From positions 372,001-436,000 of the forward strand of contig JABYQN010000016.1 in the NCBI GenBank assembly GCA_022606135.1: a stretch of 64,000 bases of DNA, in the 5' to 3' direction. Origin of the DNA: Fomes fomentarius (Eukaryota; Basidiomycota; Agaricomycetes; Polyporales; Polyporaceae). Under the pieces are notes generated by a model. That model was not told the DNA's origin. It worked only from the letters and a program-made list of their open reading frames with translations, and did not search any database. Shown one piece after another: positions 1-11,443 of the stretch; position 1 is the first letter of the stretch; each line of letters starts with the position of its first letter. The position numbers were made by a program, and so were the translations under genes.

Positions 1-956
1 GTATCGGGGGTGGATCGCATGTAGGAGTACTAGTAATCGCGTCAGTTGTGTCGCTTGGACGCGACGACGAATAAGTATTGGCATGGATAGCATTGATAAG
101 CGACTGGCCAGAGGACAAGTTGAAGTTGCAGGTGTCTGTGGGAGGTGAATTGGAGGGCTCCGTGATTTTCTTGCACCTGGAGGATGAGTACTCAGTACTG
201 TAACTGAGTAGCTTCTGAGATATGTGAGTACAAATAACTCCAGACAACGCGCTGGCCTAACCCTTTCCATATCCCTTACAGACTGAGCAATCAAGGTTGA
301 GTACAAGTCGCTCCGCCATCATCTCGCAGTCTCCTAAATAGCGAAGGACTTGGTTCACTCACGCATGTACCTTGCCGCCGTCCGACTTGCGACCGAATGC
401 GACCTGCCGCAAGAAGGAATTGGGCGCGCACGCACTTATCCGCTCTGCGACACCTCAGAACGTGACCATGGCCTTGTTGTAGTACATGTCATCCTGGTTC
501 GCATCTTCCACTCGTTGAGGAGCATCGGTGGGTACAGCTGTAGGGAGCTCATCATTGCCAGTGGCCAGTCCTCGGGTGTGATCATCGGAAGGTGCAAGTA
601 CGCAGCAAACAGCGCGTCAGTCTCGCCGTTGCCCTGAACCAATGTGTTAGTCTCCCACTTCTGCCACACGGTTCGCCCTAATGACAATGACAGGCTACAA
701 TGTTGGGGGAGAGTAAGCGAGGGAGAGGGAACACGGGTTCTCCATAGGTGATCGCAGGAAATCATACCTGCTGCCTAGAAACGACTTGGTATGCAATCCC
801 TTGCAGGCAAGCACCTGGAACCGTTGGTAGTCATGACTCATCACAAGGCCGCACGGAGAGAGGGACGTGATAATGACAGGGAATATGATGACAGCAGTGA
901 GGATAGCGTAATTACAATGCAGCAGTTGCGTGGCATGCGCATATATAGGATAGCGT
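1..956. other. left edge, no confident gene
   Basis: No reading frame here could be joined into a convincing protein. On the minus strand at about 470-720 there are open stretches that could be terminal exons of a gene running off the left edge (one ends N-K-A-M-V-T-F before a stop), but two frames compete and neither is recognised. The rest looks like 3' flank of the uS19m gene. Confidence 0.4.
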
Positions 957-1417
957 CTACTTGTTCTTCGTCTGCCTATTGCACAAAGACGTAAGAGCAA
1001 CGAATATCTGAGAGTCAAGAGACTACGCACTTGTATGTGAACCGTTTCCTGGTGATGGCAAACTCTCCCAGCTTATGCCCGACCATGTCCTGTGTCACCG
1101 TCACCGGGACGTAGTCCTTCCCATTGTGGATCAAGAAGCGAATGCTATGTGCGCATCACGCATGTCCACATTGAGGAACGTGTATGCGCACGAGCAGGGC
1201 TAAGGACGTACCCAATGAAGTTAGGGAGTATGGTGCATGACCGCGCCTGGGTCTGGATGGCAATGTTGTTCTCCAACGCCTGCTTGAGGTTCGGGAACGC
1301 AACGAAGTATGGTCCTGCAAAGAACAGCGCGTCAGGTGAGCTCGCAGAAGGCTCAACCGATGACAACGTACCTTTCCACGCCGACCGACCGCCCTGCACG
1401 ACTGCCGTTGCCCACAT
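957..1417 (-). CDS. RSM19: mitochondrial ribosomal protein uS19m (Rsm19)
   Basis: Small-subunit protein of the mitochondrial ribosome, in the head of the 37S particle. Four exons read on the minus strand: 1417-1372, 1314-1212, 1144-1031 and 975-957, giving 93 aa, close to yeast Rsm19. Family marks in order: GRSAWKGPYF near the N-terminus, [13 protein letters not shown] in the middle, then [14 protein letters not shown] and [18 protein letters not shown], ending QTKNK, the same last five residues as I recall for yeast Rsm19. All introns are GT-AG, 55-67 nt, and phases close. The start is the ATG giving [10 protein letters not shown]; an in-frame opening runs further upstream, but the family begins only a few residues before the GRS-W-K-G motif. 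The product should be imported without a long presequence. Identification is firm; only the first residues are uncertain. Confidence 0.93.
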
Positions 1418-1689
1418 CGTCGAAAACAAGCTACGGGCGTCTCCTCGACAAGCGCGAGACAGAGATTCCGTCACACAGTCACACTACGTCACATATGAGG
1501 TCAGAGGTGACAGTGCGCAGGCGCAGGCCTCAAGGGTCGCACGAAAGAGTGCCTTGGGGTTTTTCTTGGCTTCGACCTCCGTTGCTCGTCGTCCAGTACG
1601 ACGTGGCTGCACTCTGCACTTCATGACCCTCACGATCCTCCCGATAACGCGCTAACAAAAACAACCATACTTGCGTGTACACTACTCAA

Positions 1690-2689
1690 ATGCCCATCGC
1701 TCAGGCCACTCGAACGTTAACCGCCCGACAGGCGACGGACTCCACATCTACCTCTAGCTCACCGCTCACGAGCGAGAGCAGCACTGGTAGCGGTACCACT
1801 ACGGCTGCCGGATCAGCTTCGACGAGCAGTGGAACGAGCGCATCTTCAACGGCGGTTACTAGCTCAACCACCCGCGCGTCAACGACCTCGGATCAACCGT
1901 TCTTTCCGTACCCTTCGACTACGGAAACACCACCGACAGACAGTAGAGGCTTGGAGTTTACGAAGGTGCGTCATGACTTGTTGTTGATACCCTGTCACGG
2001 ACTCAGACAACATGATTCGTGTAGAATGCCGTCGAAGGCGCGCTCATCATCGCAGCCGTCGCACTAATAATCGCGCTCACATTGTGGAGGTATGTGCGCC
2101 TGTAGCCGAATTTGACTGCATGAGCTCCTAGCTCACCTAGCTCATCCATACGCACAGGCTCGTCAAACTGCGCCGCCGCAATCGCCCCCTGGGTCATTTC
2201 TTCCGCGCCGAACCCCAGCCCGACGTCCCCGCTCGGCGGCGCGCTGTCCCTCGCACGACCGGACTCCCACCTATCCCCGCTCCGCCCGCGGCTGTCATCT
2301 GTGACATGCTTCCCATGCACGTTTCCGCCCCCCATGGGGAACGTCGCCGCGGCCGTGGGCACCGTCCTCATGCCGGTGACATCGATGCCGGCGGTCGTCG
2401 CGGCAATATCGCTCACCCCGACGATCCTGACGAATTCTTGCCTGTGTACGACGACAAAGACGTGCTTCCGAGATATCAGGATGTGGAAAGTCGCCATGCC
2501 CCGAGATACAGTGAACGTGGAGGGGGAAGGTTCCCTAATGCAGTGGGAGGCACGAGCGACACGATCCCTCTGGTCACGAGGCTTGAACCCACAAGGAGTA
2601 CGACATCGGAGTATGCGAATGCCCCTGCTCCGTCTACCGACTCGCACGAGCCTGCGGTAACTCAGTTACACCCTCAACGGGAACGTTGA
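1690..2689 (+). CDS. Ser/Thr-rich single-pass membrane protein
   Basis: Exons about 1690-1965, 2025-2089 and 2158-2689. The first part is almost wholly Ser, Thr, Gly and Ala, as in an O-glycosylated stalk outside the cell. Exon 2 encodes one membrane segment (GALIIAAVALIIALTLW), followed by a basic stop-transfer stretch (LVKLRRR) and a cytosolic tail of about 180 residues with DEFLPVYDDKDVLPRYQDV, the L-P-x-Y type motif common in tails of such basidiomycete proteins. This layout is that of Mid2/Wsc-like or unnamed surface proteins; no cysteine-rich WSC domain is visible. No signal peptide is seen: the first ATG gives MPIAQATRTL, and a splice acceptor (ctcag) lies just after it, so a leader exon probably lies upstream, near the uS19m promoter. 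Function unknown. Confidence 0.6.
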
Positions 2690-3270
2690 TCTAGCAAGTG
2701 GATATTCCCCTCACGGCGTATCGCAATTCTGACTTGGCATGTTCAGTTTAGTATCGATCTTATGCAGTGTCTTCTTGGACATTTCTACTGCAAGTTATCA
2801 GCATGTACCTCACTCATTGTGCTCCATTGTATAGTACATCGCAACTGTTTTCCAAGTTTTCCATTGATGGGTCCAAGTTATGCTGCGGACCATACGTGAT
2901 GACGTCATACTACGTTCATACCATCCGGGACCGCAGACGAAAGCACATGAAACAGAAATGTCGGCGAATTGAAGAAGATTGATGTTCTTTCACGCCATTA
3001 GGAGGTCCGCATTGCCCACTCGTGGAGTTGGTTACAAGGCATATGATTTCTCCCGCTACTATCATTGACGTTTGTGCACCACCAGAGTAGCCACCTTGAC
3101 GGTACAAACTCCAAAAGCGCCATCTCAGCGCCCTGCGTGCAACGCCAAGGCATCGACGTCATGGTGGTAGCAAAGTATAATAAGCCTCCGTGTTCGTCGA
3201 TCGAGGACCTCACAAATCACAGTCACTCGACAGTTACATATCTGCACCTAATCAACCCACATCATCCACC
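2690..3270. other. intergenic, no gene seen
   Basis: Short frames only (up to 84 codons, not family-like). The segment holds the 3' end of the membrane-protein gene and the promoter of the CsbD-like gene. Confidence 0.5.
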
Positions 3271-3719
3271 ATGTCCTACAACAACGACAACGGCCCGAAG
3301 TACGCCTCCTACGTTCTGAACCCCCATCTTTTCGCAGAATGCTGACGTGAGGTTTCCCTACAGCAAGACCACCGGTCAGCTCCACTCGGTCAAAGGCTCC
3401 GCCGTCGAGACCATTGGCAATCTCACCGGCTCGCAGGACTGGGCGCAGTCTGGCAAGCAGGAGCACGCTCAGGGTGAGGCCGAGTACGACGCCGCCCAGG
3501 CCAAGGGCTACGTGGAGGGCACCAAGGACCGCGTTGGCGGCCGCAAGGACGCCGTCGTCGGTGCCGTCACTGGTGATCGCCAGCAGGAGGCGCAGGGTGA
3601 GTTTGGGGTTCGGTCAGTGAGAGGAATAGGTGCTAACGACTTATCACTTGGGTTTGGGTGTAGGTAACGTCCGCCGCGACAAGGGCGAGACGCAGCAGGA
3701 CTGGAACCGCCCGTCATAG
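3271..3719 (+). CDS. CsbD-like stress protein (Hmp1 type)
   Basis: Exons 3271-3299, 3364-3596 and 3664-3719 give about 105 aa. The protein starts [20 protein letters not shown] and carries the CsbD-like pattern of hydrophilic repeats: G-Q-x-x-x-[13 protein letters not shown], two near-repeats around [16 protein letters not shown], and a basic/acidic end ([11 protein letters not shown]). In basidiomycetes this family includes the Ustilago mismatched-base-pair and cruciform-DNA-binding protein; bacterial CsbD members are general stress proteins. The start is chosen because intron 1 (3300-3363) then restores the usual short N-terminus joined to K-T-T-G-Q. Intron 2 is spliced so that GGT codes Gly before NVRRDKG. 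DNA binding is a family property, not shown here. Confidence 0.85.
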
Positions 3720-5005
3720 GTTGTTTCCTGGGCCTGCACTAGACGTAGGCTTTAGAACTGAAACGAACTGAATTGAGGAAGATGCTGTAACATGTGTATC
3801 CATCGCTGTATATGAATGGAACTGTATCATTGAGTCACTATCATGACGTGACGAAAATCTTTTCCGCGTGACGCAACTACTAGTATATTGAGCAGCCAGC
3901 TGCTTGCAACAGGTGTATGGCGACCTAGTCGACGTCGATGGCCTTCACTATCGAGAGTCCATGAATCCGCGAGTCCATGCGCGTCGTACTACGTACTACG
4001 AGTACGTACGCATAGTGGTCCTGAAAACGTATCCTAGAATTGCCTAAGCGGATAAAGATACAGTCCTTCTATAGTACCTATAGTACCCGTAAGTGCTACC
4101 TGTACGAGACCGCGAGAAGAGGGTCTATGAAGGGAAAGGAAGTGATACAAACTAATAAGTACAACAACAGCATGGAGAACGAGAATTTGAGCGAGTGAGT
4201 GTCCGTTTGGCCGAGATCCAGAACCGCCGGGGCCTCAGATGGCCCTGTCTGACTATCGCTACAGCCGCTTCCGCCCTTCGTCCCTCTCCCTCACCCCTCC
4301 ACCGCCTCCCGCATACTCGACATCACATAGCCAGGGGAAAGCAAAGTGCGAACCAGCGAAGGGAAGAAGGAAGGGGGAAGGGTAAAAAGAGGTCGAGAAA
4401 CTTGGAAGGGGGAAGTGGATAAGTTACAATGGATGCGCATGAGCATAGCGTGTGTAGGTTGCGTGGGGGGTCGGAAGATTTGGCGATGTGAGCAGTGCGA
4501 GATGGGGAAGGGAAGGGAGGTGATGCTACATGTCGATCGAAGCCTTTGGGCAATCATTAATCAGGAGTCATGAGAATCATGGACGCGAACTTGAATAAGG
4601 AGTGTGCGCGTGTCGAGCAAGTCGAACGTGAAGGATATTGGAGAGTCGTGATGGCGGGGTGCTGCAGTGAACAAAAGGTGCGAGCGCCGCGCATGGGTGA
4701 GCCGGTGAAGTACACTGAACGAGGTTTCGGGTTCCGGAGAGCAGGGGCATGGGGGTCCATGCGGGTGTGAGGAAGATGGAGGTGGCCTAGGGGTGTCGCA
4801 AGGGAAATGGTTGCGCGATTACGGAGAATTCGCGGTAGGGTGCCGAGTGGTGTTACAGGTCATAACATAAGTCGTACTCAGGCCAAGCTGAGTGCGCTGA
4901 GAGATAGAGATATGTCATGTCAGCGCTGCCCGGATCTCGAGCCCGAGAATCATCTGCTCACCTCAGGAGCGCTGCTCGCTGGCAGGATAGGGTCGCGTTC
5001 GCGAC
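3720..5005. other. gene-poor spacer
   Basis: No recognisable gene. There is a locally palindromic stretch around 3975-4010 (repeats of TACGTAC/GTACGTA) and a tandem of CTATAGTAC units at 4070-4090. Frames of about 70-90 codons at 4195-4770 lack any family likeness and overlap on both strands. Confidence 0.5.
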
Positions 5006-5149
5006 TCAGGAGATGACGCACCCACTATGACTGCTAGTGGTGCTGAGCCGCTCGTGGTCGGCAAAGATCTCTTCGAACTCCTGCGCCGAGGAAGACGGTG
5101 CCTCCTCGACGTCGGGAACGGGGGCAGCGATGACGAAGAACGCGTCCAT
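5006..5149 (-). CDS. mating pheromone precursor, MDxF class, CVIS
   Basis: A 47-residue precursor starting MDAFFVIAAP and ending SHSGCVIS, a CaaX box with Ser last, which suits farnesyltransferase. Basidiomycete lipopeptide pheromones are made this way: farnesylated on Cys, trimmed of the last three residues, carboxymethylated, cut at an internal charged pair and exported by a Ste6-type transporter to act on Ste3-type receptors. The D-H-E-R sequence about 14 residues before the Cys is the expected processing site. The frame is open further upstream, but MDAFF is the start shared by all copies. A TATA-like element lies at 5277-5286, about 130 nt upstream. This is the longest member. Family call is firm; the processing site is inferred. 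Confidence 0.86.
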   Translation of the reverse strand: MDAFFVIAAPVPDVEEAPSSSAQEFEEIFADHERLSTTSSHSGCVIS

Positions 5150-6901
5150 TTCAGTTGCAAGCGTCGGAAAGTACGAGCGTGCAAGCGGCGGTTGAGCGGA
5201 TGGCTCAGGCGCAGGGTTGGGAGCTGGAAGCTGTCGGGATGGTGAGTTCGCTGCCCCCCAAGGAAGGTGGACCCAGCTATTATATGCGGGCGTCACGACC
5301 GAATTGTGCCGGATAGAGTGCGCGCTGCCATGACGGGGGGTGGACAGGCACGCAGGATGACAACACGGACAATAGCCTGGGGGCTGCACGTTCCCTGGGA
5401 CATTGCTTCCCGGCGCGCGACGCGGCGCTCGGCAGGGGATGGATGCTACTAGTCAGGTCCCGTCGCGTTCTGCGCGCGGATATAGGCATATCGTCGTCAC
5501 CTCCACCAGTCCATACGCGATACCTGCAATTGTGCTGCGAGGCTTGGAGACCGTGTGCCTACCGAGGGCGCAGCGACATTGATTGTAGATTACGCACGCG
5601 AGCCTGGAAAAGGGTAGAAGCGCAGTGAATCCCAATGCCTATACATGACCATCTCGATAGCCAAGAATGGCACTCACCTGCGTGACCGTCGTCTGTTTCT
5701 ACCATGCACGGGGAAAACGTCCTCCCGTCCCACATTATTATCCAACTGGAGGGGGCAGGGAAGAGTGCGTGACACGCGTTATTGTCTTGCACCAGTCCGA
5801 TACCTGATCCGCGGGCGCGACACATAGTCACGGTGAAATCCAGAGACGCGAAGTGATTTCCGGGATGTCCAGTTTGAGTGCCGATATGCAACGAGGCCAG
5901 CCTACGGACCTCCACCGTGCACGCAGGAGTAATCTGATGCCGCACCGTGAGCAACAGGTATGAGTGAAGAAGATCCGCTTAGGTATAGAGCTGCAAGCCG
6001 TGGGTGCCGTCGTGTCCGCAAGACAAAAAGACAGGCGCCCAGGGAGGCATTGCTTGAATACTACTCCTTCCATATATGGAAGCAGCTTATTGTTGAGCAC
6101 GGACGCGGAAAACCTGCGCTATCTTTGACTGAGGTCGTGTTGGACAGGTGAGATGAGCTATCGGCGAAGGTGGTCGGCGTCCTGGAGTCCCGGTTCGAGA
6201 CACCGAGATCTAACCGCTATGTCAGGGAGGAAACCCAATCTAATCATGACTCCGCAAACACACCTCATAGATGCTCGCGAAGCCCATTACAGCACGATCC
6301 ACAGCTTCTGCCCACGCTATGGACAGCGGTTTCATGGTTCGACGTAAGGATAAAGCGCCCAATGTCTCGAGAACGCAGTAGGTCGGCCATCCCGGAACTC
6401 TCAGCTATCAAACTCTCCTTCGTCTCCGTACATCGGGATAGACCCTGTCCGTGGTGTAACTTGCCACAATCTCAACGCGCCCCCTTCCGCGAGCGCGTAA
6501 TGTGAGCGGACACCAAACGCACCATGCCATGGCACGAGATAGCGTAATGTGGTTCTGCGTACTTGGAGGATATGGACGGGGACACAACTCTAAGAACGCT
6601 TGATTATATCCATGTCCTAACAGATATAGTCCCCAGCGTACTCACCTTGCCGTCTATCCACTTACGCTCGATAGAGCAACCCCTATTGTCACCTGTGTCC
6701 TACATGGGGCACCGCTTGAGGTCGACCTGACCTCCAGCGTGAATGTGGCGAAATTTCACCCTGTCCGGAGTGGACCGCCGAAGAGCAAAGCATGGTATAA
6801 AGACTGGAGAACGTGCTCCTCCAGTCAGTCGCAGCGAAGGCAACGCGCCCTCTTTCTGTGTTTCTGCCCGACTTTCACAACACGCTCATCGTCTTCTCAT
6901 C
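5150..6901. other. spacer between two pheromone genes
   Basis: Holds the divergent 5' flanks of the pheromone genes at 5149 (-) and 6902 (+). TATAAAG at 6796-6802 serves the plus-strand gene. The short frames at 5443-6505 (60-131 codons) overlap on both strands, do not resemble known families and are not called. Confidence 0.5.
5277..5286 (-). promoter_or_regulatory. TATA-like element of the 5.1 kb pheromone gene
   Basis: Reads CATATAATAG on the minus strand, about 130 nt before the ATG at 5149. Each of the six MDxF genes has an AT-rich TATA-type element 100-150 nt upstream, which supports these being real promoters. Confidence 0.5.
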
Positions 6902-7084
6902 ATGGACACGTTCTTCTCTATCACCCCCGCCATCCCCGCTGAGAGCTCCGTCGAGACTCTCGGGGAACTCCTTGCCGATCAGGAGCATGGCGGAACGACC
7001 ACAGGCCATAGCGGCTGTGTGCTTGCGTGGTAAGCGCAAATGTTTCTATGGAGTGAGATAGACACTTACAGAGGGTGTTTCAGA
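6902..7084 (+). CDS. mating pheromone precursor with intron in its stop codon, CVLA
   Basis: A 42-residue precursor, MDTFFSITPA to GTTTGHSGCVLA. Read straight through, the Cys is followed by V-L-A-W and a stop, which would spoil the CaaX box. A clean donor GTAAGC starts at 7030, after the first two bases (TG) of the Trp codon. Both acceptors downstream (ag at 7070-7071 and cag at 7081-7083) are followed by A, so splicing rebuilds TGA and the product ends exactly in CVLA. The 54-nt intron 7030-7083 fits the length of other introns here. The D-Q-E-H sequence is the likely processing site. TATAAAG lies 105 nt upstream. Ala as last residue suits farnesylation. Confidence 0.82.
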
Positions 7085-7900
7085 CGCTGCTGCCTCGATA
7101 GTAGTCATCAGGCATTACACTAGGCATAACGCTATGCCCTGAATGTTATCGCGTGCTGTCGGCCCCTATGTTATTCACTACCAACCGATTTGCTGATTGG
7201 TTCGTAATATTCCGGCACATATTGTAATTGGCGACTGAGTAGTGGTTCCGAGATTTCATGGTACTTTCCTTGATTACTAAAATGATATAGCATATCGTTG
7301 TCCTGGAGAGGGCGAGAGAACTCACCATGTGAGGTCCGAGGAGGCTAAACGCATCAACCAAGGATGGCACATGATGTATGGATGTGTTCAGGTAATAGTA
7401 GAAGGGACTGGTCGACGCCGGAATGACGGTCAAGGAGTCGAACCAACATCAATGTTGAGTAACAAGCACAGTCTTAGGCCAAACACCAACAAACCGTACT
7501 CGTGCGCTTCCAATCCGGACCGCCCGGATCGCTGCGCGCTCCTCCTTCACCATCACGACCACAACTCTCTCTAAACACTCTCGATCAAATCCTGGAGCTA
7601 GCGTCGCGGTCTGCTTCGGTAAGTGAGTGATCCTATATAGTAGATGAGGAGAATGTTTGATAGTATGCCGCGCATTGCTCTAGTCTATACCTATGGCTAA
7701 TCTTGCTGAGAACCTGAGGAGCCTCGGTCTGCGTACTAGGTGGGTGCCATGTTCACGACAAACCGGCACAAAGCCATTCTCATACACAATTTGTCAGTGG
7801 TGGATGCAGCCCTACGTCCTCAAAAATACTCCCGTACGACCTGCTGTATGTCATCCTGGAGAAACAAAGTCAGAATTCCGATGTTTCAACGCTCTCGTCC
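7085..7900. other. 5' flank of F-box gene
   Basis: From about 7786 the frame of the next gene is open and reads KILPYDLLYVILEK before its first ATG, so this part is probably coding. No other gene is recognised. Confidence 0.4.
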
Positions 7901-9325
7901 ATGTCCCAGACCTGTCATGTCCTGCGTAATGAGGGCATCAGGCATCTTTTGGATTGCCCTATCGTTTTGCGCAATGATCTCGATGTCTCGTCATTCATCC
8001 TCTTCATGAAGGCGGATGGTGGTCGGCGCTTCCCGCTCCTGCGACGTTCTCTGGCAATCGCGACTGGCACCCTTCCTCCGCACGTCGCTGCAGCATTGGT
8101 CAAACTCGTGTGTGATATATCACACCTAGAGAGACTCGTAATACACAGAGCCGACGAGCTGTTTGCATCCGATGCAAGCCTTTCCCGGGCGTTCGCAGGG
8201 CTCACGTGCCTCAGACATATCGTCTTCTCCGCGGAGGATGAGACGAGCAACCTGGACTGCACATCCTTCTTCAAGAGGATGCAATCACCCTTGATCACCG
8301 CCTCGCTCCACCTCCCTTCGTCTACAAGCCGGTGGCTCAACGGACATCAGATGGGCGACGCTCTGGAGGATCCCATAGTCCTTCTGCGCAACTCGGCCAA
8401 GTCCCTCGAAGAACTCAGCGGGACAAACTTCGCGCCGCTGAGCGATAGCACTGTCTATCCTGCGGTCAAGCGACTACGGATCCAGCTCGGTCGCGGCTCC
8501 CAAATCTGCCCTTACCTCTGCTCGTTCCCTAACGTTCGTGTGCTCGACGTGGAGACTGTGGAGAGTAGCGATGGTGTCAACCGTATCGCTCTTCCGGTGT
8601 TCCGCTCGATGAACTACAACGCCCAACAGCGTACCGGGTGTTGGTCGGAATTGGAGGAGCTGGGAGGCGATCTGTCGACTCTCTATGCCTTATTGCTGCG
8701 CGCGCAGGTCGGGTTCCTTAGGGTGTCGGCGCGTATGATTGACCCAATGCGCTACCTGACGGACGTTCTCTCCCGTGCACATCCCTCCCGACTGCAGCTG
8801 AAGATCGAATATGCTGCGCTTCGTGCCGAAGGCTACGACAAAGGCTACAACAAACCCTATGACGATCCCAACCACGAAGACGGCGACGAAGGCGACGATG
8901 ATCTTGCGACGATCTTCCGGCGGTCCGAGGCCGCCACGTACGTGCGAGAACTGGACCTGCGCATCGTGTTGGCGGGGGTGGCGCCAACTCGTACGTTGGA
9001 TCTAGACATGTGCTTTGTAAGTGCTCTCTCTCTTCGTTGTTTCTCAGAAGGCTGACTGTCGTGTTAGGCACGCGCTGTCGACGTTATTGAGTCGCTGCCG
9101 CTCACCGTGTTCAAGGTCCAGATTGGGCCCGAGGCCGTCCGAAGGTCTGCTCCTTGTGCTGAGCCGGAGGACTTGCTTTGGGATGCGGCCCACCATGTGG
9201 ATCGTGTTCGACAGGTCTGCCCCTCGTTGAGAGAACTGGTCGTCGGGTCTACCCCAGGCTCCGATTCCGATCCAGTGCTCAAAATGTCTTTTGAGATGCC
9301 TTCGAATGCTGTGGCATGTACATAG
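7901..9325 (+). CDS. F-box/leucine-rich-repeat-like protein
   Basis: Exons 7901-9016 and 9068-9325 (intron 51 nt, phase 0). Just upstream, in the same frame, lies KILPYDLLYVILEK followed by D-V-S-T-L-S-S-M, an F-box-like start (L-P-x-x-L-L-x-x-I-L). The real N-terminus therefore lies before 7901, probably through an unseen intron, because that frame has no ATG upstream. The body shows irregular leucine-rich segments (LRHIVF, VKRLRIQL, VRVLDVETV, VRELDLRIVL) and an acidic stretch near residue 325. Such proteins are large, variable families in polypores; F-box members act as SCF ubiquitin-ligase adaptors, but the target is unknown. It lies head-to-tail with a second F-box gene 290 bp downstream. 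Confidence 0.68.
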
Positions 9326-9610
9326 CCGGAAATAACACGTTCTGCGCCGGAACTCTTTGTATGAATTCCTTCGCGAAGGCAATCGGAGGATATCAAACAC
9401 GCGGCGGAGGGCGGCTCATGGTCTTCGAAGTCACGTACCGCGAGTGCGATAGGCTGACGTACGCGCGTCAAGCTTCTCTCAATCGAACTACATCGTCCCA
9501 GCATCTATCGTGACTATCTCCACCCTCGCACGACCTGTGCAACTATCCACATGTAATGAGTGGGAGTATCGGTGAGTCGTTTGACACATCCAGTCTGACA
9601 GACGATCATC

Positions 9611-11443
9611 ATGTTTCTGTATGCTCGTGCCGTAGCAATACAAATACACGAGAACAAGATGTACTCCGAGACCTCTACAGCATCGCATACATCCTCGCGG
9701 GTGGTATTGGATCAGGACGTCCTCTGGCACATACTACTTCCCCATCAGGACTGTCGATTACGACATCTCCGTAGGCGTCCCGACGAACTGGAGCCAGACG
9801 GCCTCACCCCGGCCGATATGAAGGCTTGCGCTCTGGTGTGTCGCGCATGGAGTGAAGTGGTGCTTCGTATCCTGTGGAAGAATCTCTCTTCCCCATTACC
9901 GCTTTGGGGTGTCCTTCTCGGGATTCCAAGACTGTCCTATGGAGATAGCTACATTGATATTGTGGGTGGACGCAGTGTTAATCCGGACCACTGACACTGA
10001 ACCATGCATGTGCCACAGATTCAGACCACCCAGCCTTACGAAGACCCGAGGAGATGGGATCGCCTGATGTACTACGCTGACCATGTTCGCGCAATCACTT
10101 TCCCGGCAAATACCATCCCCAAGCATGTCGATGTCGAGGTTCTCCGCATTCTATTTCAGCACAACGGAGGCCGCTCTATCTTTCCATCCCTCCAGTCGCT
10201 GTATTGGCGGCATACCTCCGGGACAACCGGCGACACCCTAGTTCAACTCCTGACTCCTTCCATGCACACTCTAACACTCGACTACTACCATGATGTAGTC
10301 GACGATGCCGTTCTCGGACCGATTACCTCCGTTTTGCAGGTGAAATCGCCTCACCTTGAAGTATTCCGTATCACGGGCCAAGCTTCCCCTTCCTTGCATG
10401 TCTTCACGCAGTTGGTCCAGGACCTTGTGTCGCTCAAGGCACTGCGCGAGGTGACGTTCAACAATACGAGCATCAACCCTTCGCTGTTCAAAGCCTTCGC
10501 CACTCATCCCTCCCTTTCCTGCATCGGCGGCCTCACGATTGACTCATCTGCCGAGCTTGCGGATTGGGGTGATCCTGTCCAGTTTCCATACTTGCGCACG
10601 CTCGTTGTCAATGGTGGCTGTGATACCATCGCTCCTATCTTCGAGACCCTCCGCATGCCTACTTTGAGCAATCTCGCGGTCACGATGAACGACACCGGCC
10701 CATGGGCAGCCTGCGTCCGCTGTATGGCTGCATTGAGGACAGCCGTGTCGCCTCCTTATATCACCACACTCAGCGTGCGCTTTCACAGTACCATGTCGCG
10801 CCTCAAAGCCCACACTGGTTCTCCTGTGCCGCTTCTGCACCTCCTCCGCCCCCTTCTTTCGCTTCCGGAGATAGCGGAACTCAGCTTCGAGTGCACTTCA
10901 CTGCCGTTCACCGCTACTGACGACGAGTTCATCTCGATCGCACAAGCGTGGCCGAAGCTTGAGAAACTCTGCGTAGACACCACATGGCGATGGAATGCTG
11001 GTCCAAGCGCCGCGGTGCTACTGCACTTCCGACATCTATGTCCAGTGCTTCGCTGCCTCGATTTGCCATACTTGAGACTTGTAATCAGCCCCAGCGCCCT
11101 TCCAGAGCTATCCGAGCTCGTGCGGCTCAGCTCAGGCACGCGGAGCCAGATAACCACCCTGCGCATCAACTCCTCCTTTGATCAAGTCATCGTTCGTCAC
11201 AGTGCGTTCGCAGAGTGTCAAACGGCATGGGCTAAGTACCTGCTTGGGTTGTTCCCCGGGCTAGATATTAGCAATGACCCGGTCACATGGCGTGGCGCAA
11301 ATGCGCCTTTTGTTACCGAAGAGTGGGTGGGGTGGCAGACCATCTTTAAATGCATGGTACGCCTCATTCTCGAGGAGCGCCAGGAAGTGACAGAGCGGGA
11401 CATCGTGGATATACTACGTAGCTTGAGTGCCCCTGCGCAGTGA
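9611..11443 (+). CDS. F-box protein
   Basis: Exons 9611-9961 and 10019-11443 (57-nt GT-AG intron, phase 0), about 590 aa. Exon 1 holds the F-box: VLDQDVLWHILLPH and then MKACALVCRAWSEVVLRILW, ending in an W-K-N-L segment. Exon 2 begins IQTTQPYEDPRRWDRLMYY, with the W-x-x-x-x-Y-A-x-x-V-R pattern also seen in the F-box genes at 34.3 and 61.3 kb, then degenerate leucine-rich repeats to the end. The start may instead be the second Met (9659). Likely an SCF adaptor; substrate unknown. The F-box genes here share exon structure (one intron about 100 codons in), so they form one paralogous group. Confidence 0.78.

Noticed and set aside
1145..1474. Single 109-codon minus frame as one exon of uS19m
   Set aside because: It runs through two introns; family sequence requires splicing at 1372/1314 and 1212/1144.
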